Source: Sphingobacterium gobiense
GTDB lineage: Bacteria > Bacteroidota > Bacteroidia > Sphingobacteriales > Sphingobacteriaceae
Assembly (NCBI RefSeq): GCF_002980575.1
Contig: NZ_PVBS01000001.1
Span: 620,001 to 684,000 of the forward strand
DNA: 64,000 bases
Reading direction: 5' to 3'
The notes under the pieces were generated by a model. It did not search any database, was not told the origin of the DNA, and saw only the letters and a list, made by a program, of their open reading frames with translations. The stretch's first letter is position 1. Each line of letters opens with the position of its first letter. Below are positions 1 to 10,575 of the stretch, one piece after another. A program made the position numbers and the translations under genes.

Positions 1-25
1 TCTAGCTTAATCATATAATCTAGTG

Positions 26-33
26 CAAAGATA
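26..33 (-). promoter_or_regulatory. Putative -7 promoter element reading out of the window
   Basis: The minus strand carries TATCTTTG, a match to the Bacteroidota -7 consensus TAnnTTTG. It points left, toward a gene outside the window. I see no convincing TTG -33 element 19-20 bp upstream, so this rests on one box. Confidence 0.35.
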
Positions 34-53
34 GTGTTTTGTTATTTTGCTTG

Positions 54-90
54 TATAAAAAAAGTCGGTATACCCTATTGATATACCGAC
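54..90 (-). terminator. Rho-independent terminator of the small outer-membrane protein gene
   Basis: On the minus strand a perfect 9-bp stem (GTCGGTATA / TATACCGAC, at 64-72 and 82-90) with a 9-nt loop is followed by a run of seven T. It lies 28 bp after the stop codon of the gene ending at 118. Confidence 0.85.
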
Positions 91-117
91 GCGGTAGTTA
101 TCCTCTATAGGCTTTTT

Positions 118-2280
<2,163 letters not shown>

Positions 2281-2376
2281 AGATTCGATATATGCCTATA
2301 GTTATTTGGATTTGAATGCTGTAATTACTAAATTGCTTTTATTCGATCAATAATTGTAAATTTAAAATACAAAACT

Positions 2377-2496
2377 ATGGGTAAAGGAGATAAAAAAACA
2401 CGTAGAGGGAAAATTATTATGGGATCGTATGGAAAGAAAAGACCAGGAAAACGTCCCAAAGCAAAAGCGGAAGATAAAAAAGAGAAAGCTGTCTAA
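2377..2496 (+). CDS. 30S ribosomal protein THX
   Basis: A 39-codon gene encodes a very basic peptide beginning MGKGDKKTRRGKI and containing GSYGKKRPGKRPK, the conserved core of Thx-type proteins. Thx binds at the top of the small-subunit head and stabilises rRNA there. The peptide is too short for ordinary ORF length cut-offs. Its stop codon lies inside the left arm of the terminator that follows. It may share a transcript with guaB or have its own promoter. Confidence 0.9.
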   Translation: MGKGDKKTRRGKIIMGSYGKKRPGKRPKAKAEDKKEKAV

Positions 2497-2513
2497 AAAG
2501 ACAGCTTTTTTAT
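2485..2513. terminator. Bidirectional terminator between THX and the beta-lactamase-like gene
   Basis: A 10-bp stem AAAGCTGTCT / AGACAGCTTT (2485-2494 and 2499-2508) with an AAAA loop is followed by T on the plus strand. It is also T-rich on the minus side, so it can end both convergent transcripts. Confidence 0.85.
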
Positions 2514-2522
2514 GAAATAGAT

Positions 2523-3425
2523 TTAAAGCACAGGATCGTACGCTTTAAACTGTTCTCTTGGCTCAAAGTAATTCCACAAAATATTGGATATTTTTCTGAT
2601 TAATACCTCAGCTTCGTTATCGGGTGTCCAGCTTTGATCGTTGTTGTTTTTTGTTAGAACAGCAAAAGCATAATCACCCGATGGTGCATGGACAAACACG
2701 ATTTCATTACGTGTCTGGTTCAATGCGCCTGTCTTGGAGGCTGTTGCGATATGCGCCGGAAGTTGTGACAGCGCCTCTCCGTTATAGTATTGATTTTTTA
2801 AATAGCGATACATTTTATCCGAAAGACGTGGAGTGATGGCTTTACCTTCTCTTATCATGGTCATTAGCTGTACGATTTCACGAGGCGTGGTTTGTCCCCA
2901 ACCGTATTTTTCCCAAATTTCCTGGCGACCCGCTGTGCGCGAATTCACTTTGGTATTCGGGAGCCCCAATTTGTCCATTAGCTGATTGATCGCCGTTCCG
3001 CCGCCCGCAAGTTCCTGACACCAGATCGAAGTTACATTGTCACTATAGGTAAGCATCAAGGAAACCATTGTAGAGAGATTGGTTTTAGAGCTATCTTTAT
3101 AAAACTGCATCAGTCCTGAGCCTCCGTATATACGGTCTGCATCGTAGATATGCGCGTCGCTAAGTTTTAGTTGTCCGCGTTCTATCTTGTCGAAAACACC
3201 TACCAATATAGGGACTTTGACAACGCTTGCCGTTGGGAAGAGGGTATCTGCATGTATAGCTACGGTTTTATTTTTTTTAAAATGCTGCACGAATATACCT
3301 ACATCACCTTGGAAATCTTTGATTTCCTTTTGTAACATGCGCTCCAATTTGGCGTCACTTTTTTGCGCATAACTAACCATAGCTATCGTAAAGGAAAAAA
3401 CGAATATAAACAAACCGTGTTTCAT
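2523..3425 (-). CDS. Class A beta-lactamase-like serine hydrolase
   Basis: This 300-residue exported protein has the penicillin-recognising serine fold. Residues 1-20 are a signal peptide ending SYAQ. Visible motifs are S-x-x-K in TASVVKVP, S-D-N in TYSDNVTS and K-T-G in ASKTGAL, in the usual order and spacing. The omega-loop signature E-x-x-L-N, which carries the deacylating glutamate of true class A enzymes, is not seen; that stretch reads GRQEIWEKYGWGQTTP. It may therefore be a periplasmic peptidoglycan-active or slow-turnover hydrolase rather than a resistance enzyme. It is convergent to THX and 61 bp downstream of the next gene on the same strand. Confidence 0.8.
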   Translation of the reverse strand: MKHGLFIFVFSFTIAMVSYAQKSDAKLERMLQKEIKDFQGDVGIFVQHFKKNKTVAIHADTLFPTASVVKVPILVGVFDKIERGQLKLSDAHIYDADRIYGGSGLMQFYKDSSKTNLSTMVSLMLTYSDNVTSIWCQELAGGGTAINQLMDKLGLPNTKVNSRTAGRQEIWEKYGWGQTTPREIVQLMTMIREGKAITPRLSDKMYRYLKNQYYNGEALSQLPAHIATASKTGALNQTRNEIVFVHAPSGDYAFAVLTKNNNDQSWTPDNEAEVLIRKISNILWNYFEPREQFKAYDPVL

Positions 3426-3486
3426 CTGTATAGTATAGATTTCTTATATAACATTGTCGTATTGTTTATACGCGCCAATCATTGCC

Positions 3487-4185
3487 TTATTTTGCCTTAA
3501 ATTTGCCGTAAGAATCAAGTATATATGCCCGTACGTCTTCAGGTGATGCTGTCTCTATGAATTCCAACGATGGGCGGAACTGTTCTCTGAACAGCGCCAT
3601 TTCTGTATCGGTAAGGGGCACCGTTGCACGAATTACCCGTTCGTTAAATAACCGATCGACTTTTCGATTATTTTGTTCTTCTAGCAGGAGATCCAGATTT
3701 TTTCGAGCGTTCTTGCTTTGTCTCCCAAATAGGCGGGAAAGCGAAATCCGTAGACCACCACGATTTTGCGACGCTTCTGTTACTTGTCCCTCGTTTTTGG
3801 CCTTTTCTATTTCAAGGGCTAGACGACTGTCTGTAAGACGACTTATTACAATCTCGTCGATCACGATAGATTTGCTATCCCGGACAAGATAGATGCGTTG
3901 TAATCCTTCCTCATAAATAAAAGCCGTGTCTACCTCGTATCCCGGTTGAGTAAAGGTTAATAAGTCATTGATGTTTCCGGATATGGTAAAATTCCCTTCC
4001 ACATCCGTCTCGGTTGTCTTATTCGTCCGAAGGTTCTTTACAGTAACTTCTCTCAATCGCTGGCTGCTCTCCAGTTCATGCACAATACCCTTTATCTCCT
4101 GCGCATTTACTACAAGGCCTGTGCCGAACCCAAAAAGCAATAAAAAGAAAAGGCACGTGTAATGTTGTATCTGTATTCTCATCAT
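3487..4185 (-). CDS. Carboxypeptidase-regulatory-like domain protein
   Basis: A secreted or periplasmic protein of about 232 residues. After a signal peptide (FFLLLFGFGTGLVVNAQ) comes one CarboxypepD_reg-like beta-sandwich (IKGIVHELESSQRLREVTVKN, TETDVEGNFTISG), the fold found at the N-terminus of SusC-type receptors. A basic and acidic helical region follows (KNARKNLDLLLEEQNNRKV) with no further known domain. Alternative ATGs lie at 4206 and 4182; the 4185/4182 pair puts the basic residues next to the hydrophobic core. It is 40 bp downstream of the M1 peptidase gene, so probably the last gene of that operon. Its function is unknown. Confidence 0.75.
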   Translation of the reverse strand: MMRIQIQHYTCLFFLLLFGFGTGLVVNAQEIKGIVHELESSQRLREVTVKNLRTNKTTETDVEGNFTISGNINDLLTFTQPGYEVDTAFIYEEGLQRIYLVRDSKSIVIDEIVISRLTDSRLALEIEKAKNEGQVTEASQNRGGLRISLSRLFGRQSKNARKNLDLLLEEQNNRKVDRLFNERVIRATVPLTDTEMALFREQFRPSLEFIETASPEDVRAYILDSYGKFKAK

Positions 4186-4225
4186 ATTTTCAATCTTATA
4201 TCTCATAACTACTTGTCACTCATCA

Positions 4226-6175
4226 CTAATTTCTCGGCCAGACGTTATTATTCGGATCGATATCCGGATAAACGTTATCGGGGTCGATAACTACTTTTAC
4301 TAGCTTTTCCGTGGATTTGAGTTTAAAACGCCAAGACGTATTACGTTGCCATATTTCCACCGGAAGCTTTTTCCTTATTTTTTTTCCAGACTCAGTCGTT
4401 GCTTCGATAACGACGGGCATGGGCAGTTTTTGCAGATTGTCTATCGTGATGACGGCGCCATTTTTAGGGTCTAGACCGTCGTATTCTACCGATCTGATGG
4501 CTTGGTCCAAAGCCCAATTATGCTTAAACCAGCCGCGCCAGAACCAAGCTAGGTTTTCACCTGTTTCATTTTCCATGGTGCGGAAAAAGTCGTCTGGTGT
4601 GGGATGTTTATATGCCCAATACGCGATGTACTGGCGAAAAGCGTTATCGAAGCGTTCTGCGCCAATCACTTCATCGCGTAGCAGCCGAAGACCGTAAGCA
4701 GGTTTATAATAGGCGAGGACACCGATGTTTTTTTCTTTCATATTTTGCGGGGAAGACATAATAGGTTCTAAATCAGGTCTGGAAAATGCGGGTGTCATGC
4801 TGTTACGGTTACCGAACTTTTTATGATATTCTCCCTTGTTGAAAGCTTCGGTTGATAGGCCATTAATAAATGTATTAAAGCCTTCGTCCATCCAGGCATG
4901 TAGACGCTCGTTGCTCCCAACAATCATTGGGAACCAATTGTGCCCAAACTCGTGATCAGTTACGCCCCACAGATTACCTGCTTTCGCTGTATGGCCGCAG
5001 AACGAGATAGCGGGGTACTCCATACCACCTACGTTGGAAGCAACATTGACAGCTACTGGATAAGGATACGCAAACCACTTTTTGCTGTAATGCTCAATGG
5101 ATGCTTTGGTGTATTCTGTCGAACGTTCCCATGCATTGCCTCCATTGCTTTCCGCAGGATAAGCAGACAGGGCCAACGCATTTTTTCCGCTAGGGTTGTT
5201 GATTTTGGCTCCGTCAATAATAAAAGCTTTTGAGGAAGCCCAGGCGAAATCATGGGCATTATCTAACTTGTATTTCCACGTCAGGCGCTTTTTGTTCGGA
5301 CGTGAGGCAGGATTGGTCACTTCTTCTGCTGATCGGATTAAGACCGTTTTTTCGCTTCCAGCAGCTTCTTTATATCGGGAAAACTGTTCGGACGTCCACA
5401 CTTCGGCTGGGTTGAGAAGCTCTCCGCCCGCAACGACAATGTGGTCGGCAGGCGCATCGATCTCCACTTGATAATTTCCAAATTCAAGATAGAATTCACC
5501 TGGACCGGTATAGGGTTCTGTATTCCAGCCGGCAATGTCATCATAAACGCACACTCGGGGGTACCATTGGGCGATGGTATAGATCTTACCATTTTTAGTG
5601 TCCAATATTCCTGTACGGTCAGCTCCGTATGTCGGAACGGTATAAGAGAATTCCAGTTCCAAACTAACTGAGTTCCCACCAGCTTTTAGTACTGCCGGCA
5701 ATTCCAACCGCATCCGCGTATCAATGACCGTGTAGGATGCCGTTGCGCCATTTGAAAAACGAAAGTTCTTCAATTGGAATCCTCCCTTAAATTCAGATTC
5801 TGCTGAGCCGTATCGACTATCCTCTAGGGGGATGGTCGCTTGTCCACGTGATTCCGCGTGGAAGAGGTTTTGATCTAATTGGAACCAAAGATATTCTAAG
5901 TCGTCTGGGCTATTATTGGTATAATTGATTGTCAACCGCCCAGAAACCTCGTCGGTTTGCTCATCCAATGATACTTTAATCGTATAATCTGCACGGTTTT
6001 GCCAGTAGGCGTGCCCCGGTTTTCCACTTGCAGAACGGTAGGGAGAGCCGTTTTGTGTATAAAAAATGGGATTAAAAGCCTCTGTATAATTGTATACGCT
6101 GTTGGTCTGCGCATCTACTTGGCCAGCAGCCAATAGCACCGTCGTAAGCGATGCATAGATAAATTTTTTAATCAT
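4226..6175 (-). CDS. M1 family zinc aminopeptidase
   Basis: An exported gluzincin of 649 residues. The signal peptide is [23 protein letters not shown]; the in-frame ATG at 6214 lies inside the upstream gene and is rejected. The exopeptidase motif appears as GGMEYPA. The zinc site is HEFGH, followed after 18 residues by the glutamate of MDEGF, the exact M1 spacing. It has an M1-type N-terminal beta domain and a short C-terminal beta domain but no large helical ERAP-like tail. It probably trims peptides in the periplasm. The start is 4 bp after the stop of the ArsC/Spx-like gene, indicating co-transcription. Confidence 0.92.
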   Translation of the reverse strand: MIKKFIYASLTTVLLAAGQVDAQTNSVYNYTEAFNPIFYTQNGSPYRSASGKPGHAYWQNRADYTIKVSLDEQTDEVSGRLTINYTNNSPDDLEYLWFQLDQNLFHAESRGQATIPLEDSRYGSAESEFKGGFQLKNFRFSNGATASYTVIDTRMRLELPAVLKAGGNSVSLELEFSYTVPTYGADRTGILDTKNGKIYTIAQWYPRVCVYDDIAGWNTEPYTGPGEFYLEFGNYQVEIDAPADHIVVAGGELLNPAEVWTSEQFSRYKEAAGSEKTVLIRSAEEVTNPASRPNKKRLTWKYKLDNAHDFAWASSKAFIIDGAKINNPSGKNALALSAYPAESNGGNAWERSTEYTKASIEHYSKKWFAYPYPVAVNVASNVGGMEYPAISFCGHTAKAGNLWGVTDHEFGHNWFPMIVGSNERLHAWMDEGFNTFINGLSTEAFNKGEYHKKFGNRNSMTPAFSRPDLEPIMSSPQNMKEKNIGVLAYYKPAYGLRLLRDEVIGAERFDNAFRQYIAYWAYKHPTPDDFFRTMENETGENLAWFWRGWFKHNWALDQAIRSVEYDGLDPKNGAVITIDNLQKLPMPVVIEATTESGKKIRKKLPVEIWQRNTSWRFKLKSTEKLVKVVIDPDNVYPDIDPNNNVWPRN

Positions 6176-6179
6176 CGTG

Positions 6180-6530
6180 CTATTTAAGTTTTGCTTGATA
6201 CTCCTCTTCATCAAATCCTATTATAATACCTTTAGGTGACTCTATTAAAGGCCTTTTAATCATGCTGTTATTTTTTAAAAGGATTTGATTGGCTGAATCG
6301 GCGTCCACTACTGTAGTTTGTTCTCCTGGACTTAACTTCCGCCAGGTCGTTCCTTTTTTATTTACCAAAGCTTCCCAGGATATCTCGTTTTCCCACGCTT
6401 CCAATTGCTTTAAAGTAGCAGGTTCTTTTTTGTAATCGTGAAAAGTGTAAGCGATTTCGTTTTCATCCAACCATGTCAATGCTTTTTTTACCGTATTGCA
6501 GTTCTTGATTCCGTATACCTGTAATGCCAT
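6180..6530 (-). CDS. ArsC/Spx/YffB-family thioredoxin-fold protein
   Basis: A 116-residue cytosolic protein of the arsenate reductase-like family. The N-terminal redox segment is [16 protein letters not shown] with a single cysteine, as in YffB, rather than the CxxC of Spx. The middle contains [10 protein letters not shown] and the end [19 protein letters not shown], both family hallmarks. YffB-type members are probable glutathione- or thiol-dependent reductases of unknown substrate, and no ars genes are nearby to suggest arsenate. It leads the operon with the M1 peptidase 4 bp downstream. Confidence 0.85.
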   Translation of the reverse strand: MALQVYGIKNCNTVKKALTWLDENEIAYTFHDYKKEPATLKQLEAWENEISWEALVNKKGTTWRKLSPGEQTTVVDADSANQILLKNNSMIKRPLIESPKGIIIGFDEEEYQAKLK

Positions 6531-6682
6531 TTCTATTCTCTTTGTGTTTGTACGTGATAAAGATATTAATATTATTAAAAATTAATACTGTTCTTATCGA
6601 AATCATCGAGGTCTTAATTTCTTTAATACCGCTACTTTTTGAATTTTTCGTTTATGCTCCTGACTTTGGATCGCTACTTACC

Positions 6683-6697
6683 GTGTATTTTTTACAC
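6683..6697. promoter_or_regulatory. Putative operator GTGTA-N5-TACAC upstream of fbaA
   Basis: A perfect inverted repeat GTGTA-TTTTT-TACAC ends 6 bp before the -33 TTG of the fbaA promoter. The same 15-mer recurs before pfkA (28771-28785) and, with one change, in the promoter of a putative sRNA (18193-18207). Its position just upstream of -33 would suit a transcription factor; whether it activates or represses cannot be read from the sequence. Confidence 0.65.
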
Positions 6698-6703
6698 TAA
6701 GTG

Positions 6704-6734
6704 TTGTATGGTATAAAAAAACTCCATACCTTTA
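6704..6734 (+). promoter_or_regulatory. fbaA promoter (-33 TTG, -7 TACCTTTA)
   Basis: TTG at 6704-6706 is separated by exactly 20 bp from TACCTTTA at 6727-6734, one mismatch from TAnnTTTG. The ATG is at 6767, giving a leader of roughly 25 nt. Confidence 0.65.
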
Positions 6735-6766
6735 GTCTCAAGTAACATAAATAATAGAAGAAAAAT

Positions 6767-7846
6767 ATGAGCCTAAAAGATTTTAAGGGTGTTTTAACTG
6801 GCGATCAGGTACAAGAGCTATTTGAGATTGCTAAAAAACATAAATTTGCTTTACCTGCGGTAAATGTGATTGGGACGAATTCTATCAACGCCGTCATGGA
6901 AACAGCAAAAGCTGCAAACTCACCAGTAATTATCCAATTATCCAATGGTGGTGCACAATTTTATGCAGGTAAATCCTTGAACAATGACGGACTGCAAGCC
7001 TGTATTTTGGGAGCAGTATCTGCTGCTCAGCACGTTCATCTGCTAGCAGAGCACTACGGCGTGGCAGTTATATTACATACAGACCATGCAGCTAAAAAGT
7101 TATTGCCATGGATTGATGGTCTTTTGGATGCGGGCGAAAAATTCTTTGCACAACACGGAAAACCATTGTTCTCTTCTCATATGCTGGATCTATCGGAAGA
7201 ACCAATTGAAGAGAATATCGAGATTTCCAGGAAATATTTAGAGCGGATGAAGCCGCTTGGCATGACTGTCGAAATTGAATTGGGTGTGACTGGAGGAGAA
7301 GAAGACGGTGTTGACAACACGGATGTAGATAGTTCAAAATTGTATACACAGCCAGAAGAAGTGGCGTATGCTTATGAGGAGCTATCCAAAGTGTCTGATA
7401 AGTTTACCGTAGCAGCGGCATTTGGAAACGTACATGGCGTATATAAACCCGGCAATGTGAAACTGCAACCGGTTATTTTGCATAATTCTCAAGAATACAT
7501 TCGGGAGAAGTTTAAGCTGTCTGCAGAGAAGCCGGTAAATTTTGTTTTCCACGGTGGTTCGGGTTCGTCGCCAGAAGAGATTGCGGAAGCTATTTCGTAT
7601 GGTGCGATTAAAATGAACATTGATACCGATATGCAATGGGCATTCTGGGATGGTGTCCGTGCCTATGAAGCGAAAAATCGAGATTACTTACAGGCGCAGA
7701 TCGGTAGTCCAGACGGCGCGGATTCTCCTAACAAAAAGTATTATGATCCACGTGTTTGGTTACGTAAAGGGGAGGAGACCTTTGTAGAACGTCTAAAACA
7801 AGCTTTTAGCGAATTGAACGCTATAGACGCGAATACGAAACTTTAA
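6767..7846 (+). CDS. fbaA: Class II fructose-bisphosphate aldolase
   Basis: A zinc-dependent cytosolic aldolase that splits fructose 1,6-bisphosphate into DHAP and glyceraldehyde 3-phosphate and runs in reverse in gluconeogenesis. The 359 residues match the class IIA (E. coli FbaA) length. Visible sites are HTDH (residues 104-107), the zinc-ligand region NVHGVYKPG, the glycine-rich phosphate loop HGGSGSS, and NIDTDMQWAFW. It is monocistronic, between its own promoter and a strong terminator. The upstream palindrome it shares with the pfkA operon suggests joint control of glycolysis. Confidence 0.96.
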   Translation: MSLKDFKGVLTGDQVQELFEIAKKHKFALPAVNVIGTNSINAVMETAKAANSPVIIQLSNGGAQFYAGKSLNNDGLQACILGAVSAAQHVHLLAEHYGVAVILHTDHAAKKLLPWIDGLLDAGEKFFAQHGKPLFSSHMLDLSEEPIEENIEISRKYLERMKPLGMTVEIELGVTGGEEDGVDNTDVDSSKLYTQPEEVAYAYEELSKVSDKFTVAAAFGNVHGVYKPGNVKLQPVILHNSQEYIREKFKLSAEKPVNFVFHGGSGSSPEEIAEAISYGAIKMNIDTDMQWAFWDGVRAYEAKNRDYLQAQIGSPDGADSPNKKYYDPRVWLRKGEETFVERLKQAFSELNAIDANTKL

Positions 7847-7875
7847 TTATTATTTATCGGTGATTTTCCGAGATC

Positions 7876-7912
7876 TAGCTCACGGCCCTAAAAGTCGTGA
7901 GCTATTTTTTTT
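7876..7912 (+). terminator. Rho-independent terminator of fbaA
   Basis: Stem TAGCTCACG / CGTGAGCTA (7876-7884 and 7896-7904) is followed by eight T, about 30 bp after the fbaA stop. Confidence 0.9.
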
Positions 7913-7994
7913 GATCTTTCTTTTTCTTAAAAATTCCTTAATAATTTTTTTTGTGTCATGCTTTTTGTTATATTTATAGAAGAACGATGTAGAT

Positions 7995-8876
7995 ATGAAT
8001 AAGCAGCGATTTTTGAGTTTTTTAGAGTTTGAGAAACGTTATTCTGCTCATACCATTTCGGCCTATGCCCTAGAGATAGACCGTTTCTTAGATTTTCTAT
8101 CAACTGAAAAAATAACGTTTGAGGACGTGGATTATCGCGTTATCCGACATTATCTGGCAGTAATGAAAGAGAACGGTAGACAAGCCTCAAGCATCAATCG
8201 CTCTATATCGTCCCTGCGTTCTTTTTATAAATTCTTAGTTAGAGAAGGCTTTGTGACTTCAAGTCCTATGCAGTTGGTTCAAGCACTCAAAACACCAAAG
8301 AAATTGCCCGTGGTGGTCGAACAGGAAAAAATGGTGGATTTATTAGATATGGGCAGCACGGATCCCGATAGTTTTGAGGAGGCGCGCGACTTCGTTATTT
8401 TAGAATTACTGTTCGGTACGGGGATGCGGCTTTCCGAATTGCTAGCAATTCGTGAACGCGATATCGACATCTATAATAGGAGAGTACGTATATTTGGTAA
8501 ACGAGGTAAAGAAAGGCTAGTACCTGTTCACCAAACGCTGTTGGAAGAAATTAGGCGCTATTTGATGTTGAAATATGCACAAGATTTTAAAAACAAATCC
8601 ATGCATTTAATCGTTACCAAAGAAGGAAAGCAGGCGTATCCCTCGTTGGTTTATCGAACTGTACAGCGGTATCTAGGGCGCATTACTTCGCAACAGAAGA
8701 AAAGCCCACATGTATTGCGGCATACCTTCGCGACTACGCTCTTGAATAACGGTGCGGATTTGAATGCAATAAAGGAACTGCTGGGGCATGCCGGGTTAGC
8801 GGCAACGCAGATTTACACACACAACTCTGTGGAAAGATTGAAATCTATTTATAAACAAGCCCATCCAAAGGCTTAA
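7995..8876 (+). CDS. xerC: Tyrosine recombinase XerC/XerD family
   Basis: A 293-residue site-specific recombinase, the length of chromosomal dimer-resolving Xer proteins. The N-terminal SAM-like core-binding domain spans about residues 1-85. The catalytic domain shows the arginine in GTGMRLSELLAIR, a lysine in the beta hairpin (VTKEG), HVLRHTFATTLL, the second histidine in LLGHAG and the tyrosine nucleophile in TQIYTH. No attachment sites or mobile-element genes surround it, and it sits 14 bp upstream of hpf, a chromosomal pairing common in Bacteroidota. It is therefore read as housekeeping Xer; C versus D cannot be settled here. Confidence 0.88.
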   Translation: MNKQRFLSFLEFEKRYSAHTISAYALEIDRFLDFLSTEKITFEDVDYRVIRHYLAVMKENGRQASSINRSISSLRSFYKFLVREGFVTSSPMQLVQALKTPKKLPVVVEQEKMVDLLDMGSTDPDSFEEARDFVILELLFGTGMRLSELLAIRERDIDIYNRRVRIFGKRGKERLVPVHQTLLEEIRRYLMLKYAQDFKNKSMHLIVTKEGKQAYPSLVYRTVQRYLGRITSQQKKSPHVLRHTFATTLLNNGADLNAIKELLGHAGLAATQIYTHNSVERLKSIYKQAHPKA

Positions 8877-8890
8877 AAAAAGGAGGAAAA

Positions 8891-9235
8891 ATGAACATTA
8901 CTGTGCAATCTATCAAGTTTGATGCTGATCAAAAATTAGTTGAGTTTATCAAGAGGAAAACAGTTAAACTAGAACAGTTTTTAGACAACATCATCGAAAG
9001 TGTATGTTATCTTCGTTTGGAAAATGTTGACGATGAAGCCAACAAAGTTGTGGAACTGAAGATGAACATCCCCGGTAACCAGTTATTTGCCAAAGCACAG
9101 GCGAAAAGTTTCGAAGAAGCAACTGATCTTGTAGTAGAATCACTCAGACGACAGATAAATAAACATAAGACCAAAACGCGAACGGCTGTAAGTAATCACA
9201 AAGAATTACTGAGCAATCCTGAAGAGGAATTTTAA
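8891..9235 (+). CDS. hpf: Ribosome hibernation-promoting factor, short form
   Basis: A 114-residue protein of the HPF/RaiA family with the beta-alpha-beta-beta-beta-alpha layout. It opens MNITVQSIKFDADQ and has the basic second helix motif ESLRRQINKHKTKTR. It binds the decoding centre of the small subunit and inactivates ribosomes in stationary phase. It lacks the C-terminal dimerisation domain of long HPF. A clear Shine-Dalgarno (AGGAGG) lies 6-7 bp before the ATG, unusual for this genome. It is translated from the xerC transcript and closed by its own terminator. Confidence 0.92.
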   Translation: MNITVQSIKFDADQKLVEFIKRKTVKLEQFLDNIIESVCYLRLENVDDEANKVVELKMNIPGNQLFAKAQAKSFEEATDLVVESLRRQINKHKTKTRTAVSNHKELLSNPEEEF

Positions 9236-9259
9236 AATAATGAAATTGTAGAAAAAGAG

Positions 9260-9287
9260 AAGCTGATCGAAAGGTCAGCTTTTTTTA
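9260..9287 (+). terminator. Rho-independent terminator after hpf
   Basis: Stem AAGCTGATC / GGTCAGCTT with a GAAA tetraloop (9260-9268 and 9273-9281) is followed by a T tract, 24 bp after the hpf stop. Confidence 0.88.
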
Positions 9288-9308
9288 TGTATTATTCTCG
9301 AAATTTAT

Positions 9309-9339
9309 TTGGATTGAATCTTAATAACCTATATATTTG
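9309..9339 (+). promoter_or_regulatory. Consensus promoter (-33 TTG, N20, -7 TATATTTG)
   Basis: TTG at 9309-9311 and TATATTTG at 9332-9339 are exactly 20 bp apart, a textbook Bacteroidota promoter. The -7 box overlaps a possible TTG start at 9337, so translation must begin later, at the ATG at 9361. Confidence 0.8.
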
Positions 9340-9360
9340 CTCAGCGAATTCAAAAGAGAA

Positions 9361-9723
9361 ATGATTTGTCCATTAGCACAAGTAGAAGAAGTATTTAAAA
9401 CAAAGCACGGCGCTGTATACCAATGTAGTCGGAAAAACTGCTATTGGCTAGAATTCCAACAAACAACGACCGCTTTTAAGATTTCTGATTTTTTTCTATT
9501 GAAAAAGCGTATAGACGCTTTGGATATCGCTCGTATGCTTGCCGACACCTCGCGCAATGCTGATTTTGAAATTATAATGCCTCACCGCACCGAACGATGC
9601 TTTATTCTGTCCGTTCAAGATATACTAAACTTAAGGGAAATTTTAACCGGTGCGAAGTTTATGATTGAGTTGAACAGCGAAGTGAAGAAGATTCTCCGTA
9701 AAGATGCTGTTCTTGCTATTTAG
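9361..9723 (+). CDS. Conserved hypothetical protein
   Basis: A 120-residue cytosolic protein with no recognised family assignment. It starts MICPLAQVEEVF and holds three cysteines in the first 30 residues (MICP, QCSRKNCYW), which could bind a metal or be chance. The rest is mixed alpha/beta (ISDFFLLKKRIDALDI, CFILSVQDILNLREIL). There is no signal peptide or membrane segment. The ATG at 9361 is chosen because the upstream alternative lies inside the promoter. It is a single-gene unit between hpf and ferritin; both neighbours are stress or stationary-phase functions, which is only weak context. Confidence 0.7.
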   Translation: MICPLAQVEEVFKTKHGAVYQCSRKNCYWLEFQQTTTAFKISDFFLLKKRIDALDIARMLADTSRNADFEIIMPHRTERCFILSVQDILNLREILTGAKFMIELNSEVKKILRKDAVLAI

Positions 9724-9823
9724 TTTTAAATTGTACTGATTCTAAACTACTTAAGATCGTCTACGTGTAATTTAGACTTAATTTGTATTGTGTTTTCTTT
9801 CTGCTTTTTGGGCTTTCTTAGTT

Positions 9824-9831
9824 TATCTTTG
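9824..9831 (+). promoter_or_regulatory. Promoter -7 box of the ferritin gene
   Basis: TATCTTTG matches TAnnTTTG 63 nt before the ferritin ATG. At the -33 position the sequence reads CTG rather than TTG, 20 bp upstream. Confidence 0.5.
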
Positions 9832-9894
9832 CATAAACAATGTGAGGAATACATTGTTATTTAGAGTATATCAGATTATTAAAGAAGAATAAAC

Positions 9895-10422
9895 ATGAAA
9901 GATTTATTGAAATTAAAATCCTCACTAACAGAGGAGATAGAAAATATATTAAATGCGCAGGTAAAGGTAGAAGCACATGCTTCGGCACTTTATTTAGCGA
10001 TGTCTTCTTGGTGTGACGATCAAGGACTTGACAACTCAGCTACGTTTTTTGCTAAACAGGCGGATGAGGAACGCGAGCATATGTTGAAACTATTTAACTA
10101 CATCAATAATCGCGGAGGACGCGCTATTTCTCCTGAAATTACAAACATACCTGTAGATTTTGAATCTTTCCGTGGTGTCTTTGAACAAACATTAGAGCAG
10201 GAAATGCACGTAACAGAGCAGTTTAACAATATTGCGGACAGATGTATGAAAGCAAAAGATTATGTTACGTTTAATTTTGTACAATGGTTTTTAGAAGAGC
10301 AGGTTGAAGAAGAATACGTTGCTCGCCGTATCTTGGAATTGTTTGACGTGATTGGCGAAGAGGGCACAGGTCGTTGGGAAATCGATAAACATTTAGTGAA
10401 AGTGACATTTGACGGAGAATAG
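9895..10422 (+). CDS. ftnA: Non-heme ferritin
   Basis: A 175-residue ferritin that forms a 24-subunit iron-storage shell and oxidises Fe2+ at a di-iron centre in each subunit. Ferroxidase ligands are visible: an early glutamate in the first helix, EEREHM (E-x-x-H) in the second, and QWFLEEQVEEE in the fourth, the FtnA pattern. It lacks the heme-binding methionine arrangement of bacterioferritin. It is monocistronic with its own promoter and terminator. I see no clear Fur-like palindrome upstream. Confidence 0.93.
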   Translation: MKDLLKLKSSLTEEIENILNAQVKVEAHASALYLAMSSWCDDQGLDNSATFFAKQADEEREHMLKLFNYINNRGGRAISPEITNIPVDFESFRGVFEQTLEQEMHVTEQFNNIADRCMKAKDYVTFNFVQWFLEEQVEEEYVARRILELFDVIGEEGTGRWEIDKHLVKVTFDGE

Positions 10423-10444
10423 TTCCAACAAAGAAATATGCAAG

Positions 10445-10480
10445 CGGGTCGTTTCGAAATGGAATGACCCGTTTTCTTTT
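10445..10480 (+). terminator. Rho-independent terminator after ferritin
   Basis: Stem CGGGTC / GACCCG (10445-10450 and 10466-10471), extendable by G-T and A-T pairs, is followed by TTTTCTTTT. Confidence 0.82.
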
Positions 10481-10575
10481 ATACGGAATAGTAGCGATAT
10501 AGCGTTATTATATAAATTTTTATTGAATTTCATTTTTTTTGTTATATTGACGAAAATGCGTAAATATTAGATTTT

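Noticed and set aside
6180..6530. Naming the ArsC-like gene an arsenate reductase
   Set aside because: Single-cysteine YffB-like pattern and no arsenic-resistance genes in the neighbourhood.
7995..8876. Tyrosine recombinase as a sign of a mobile element
   Set aside because: Length and operon with hpf fit chromosomal Xer; no attachment repeats, tRNA target or phage genes nearby.
10556..10570. ATG mini-ORF of four codons before the TonB-type gene
   Set aside because: Out of frame with the GTG start at 10576 and with no pairing or pathway codons; probably chance.
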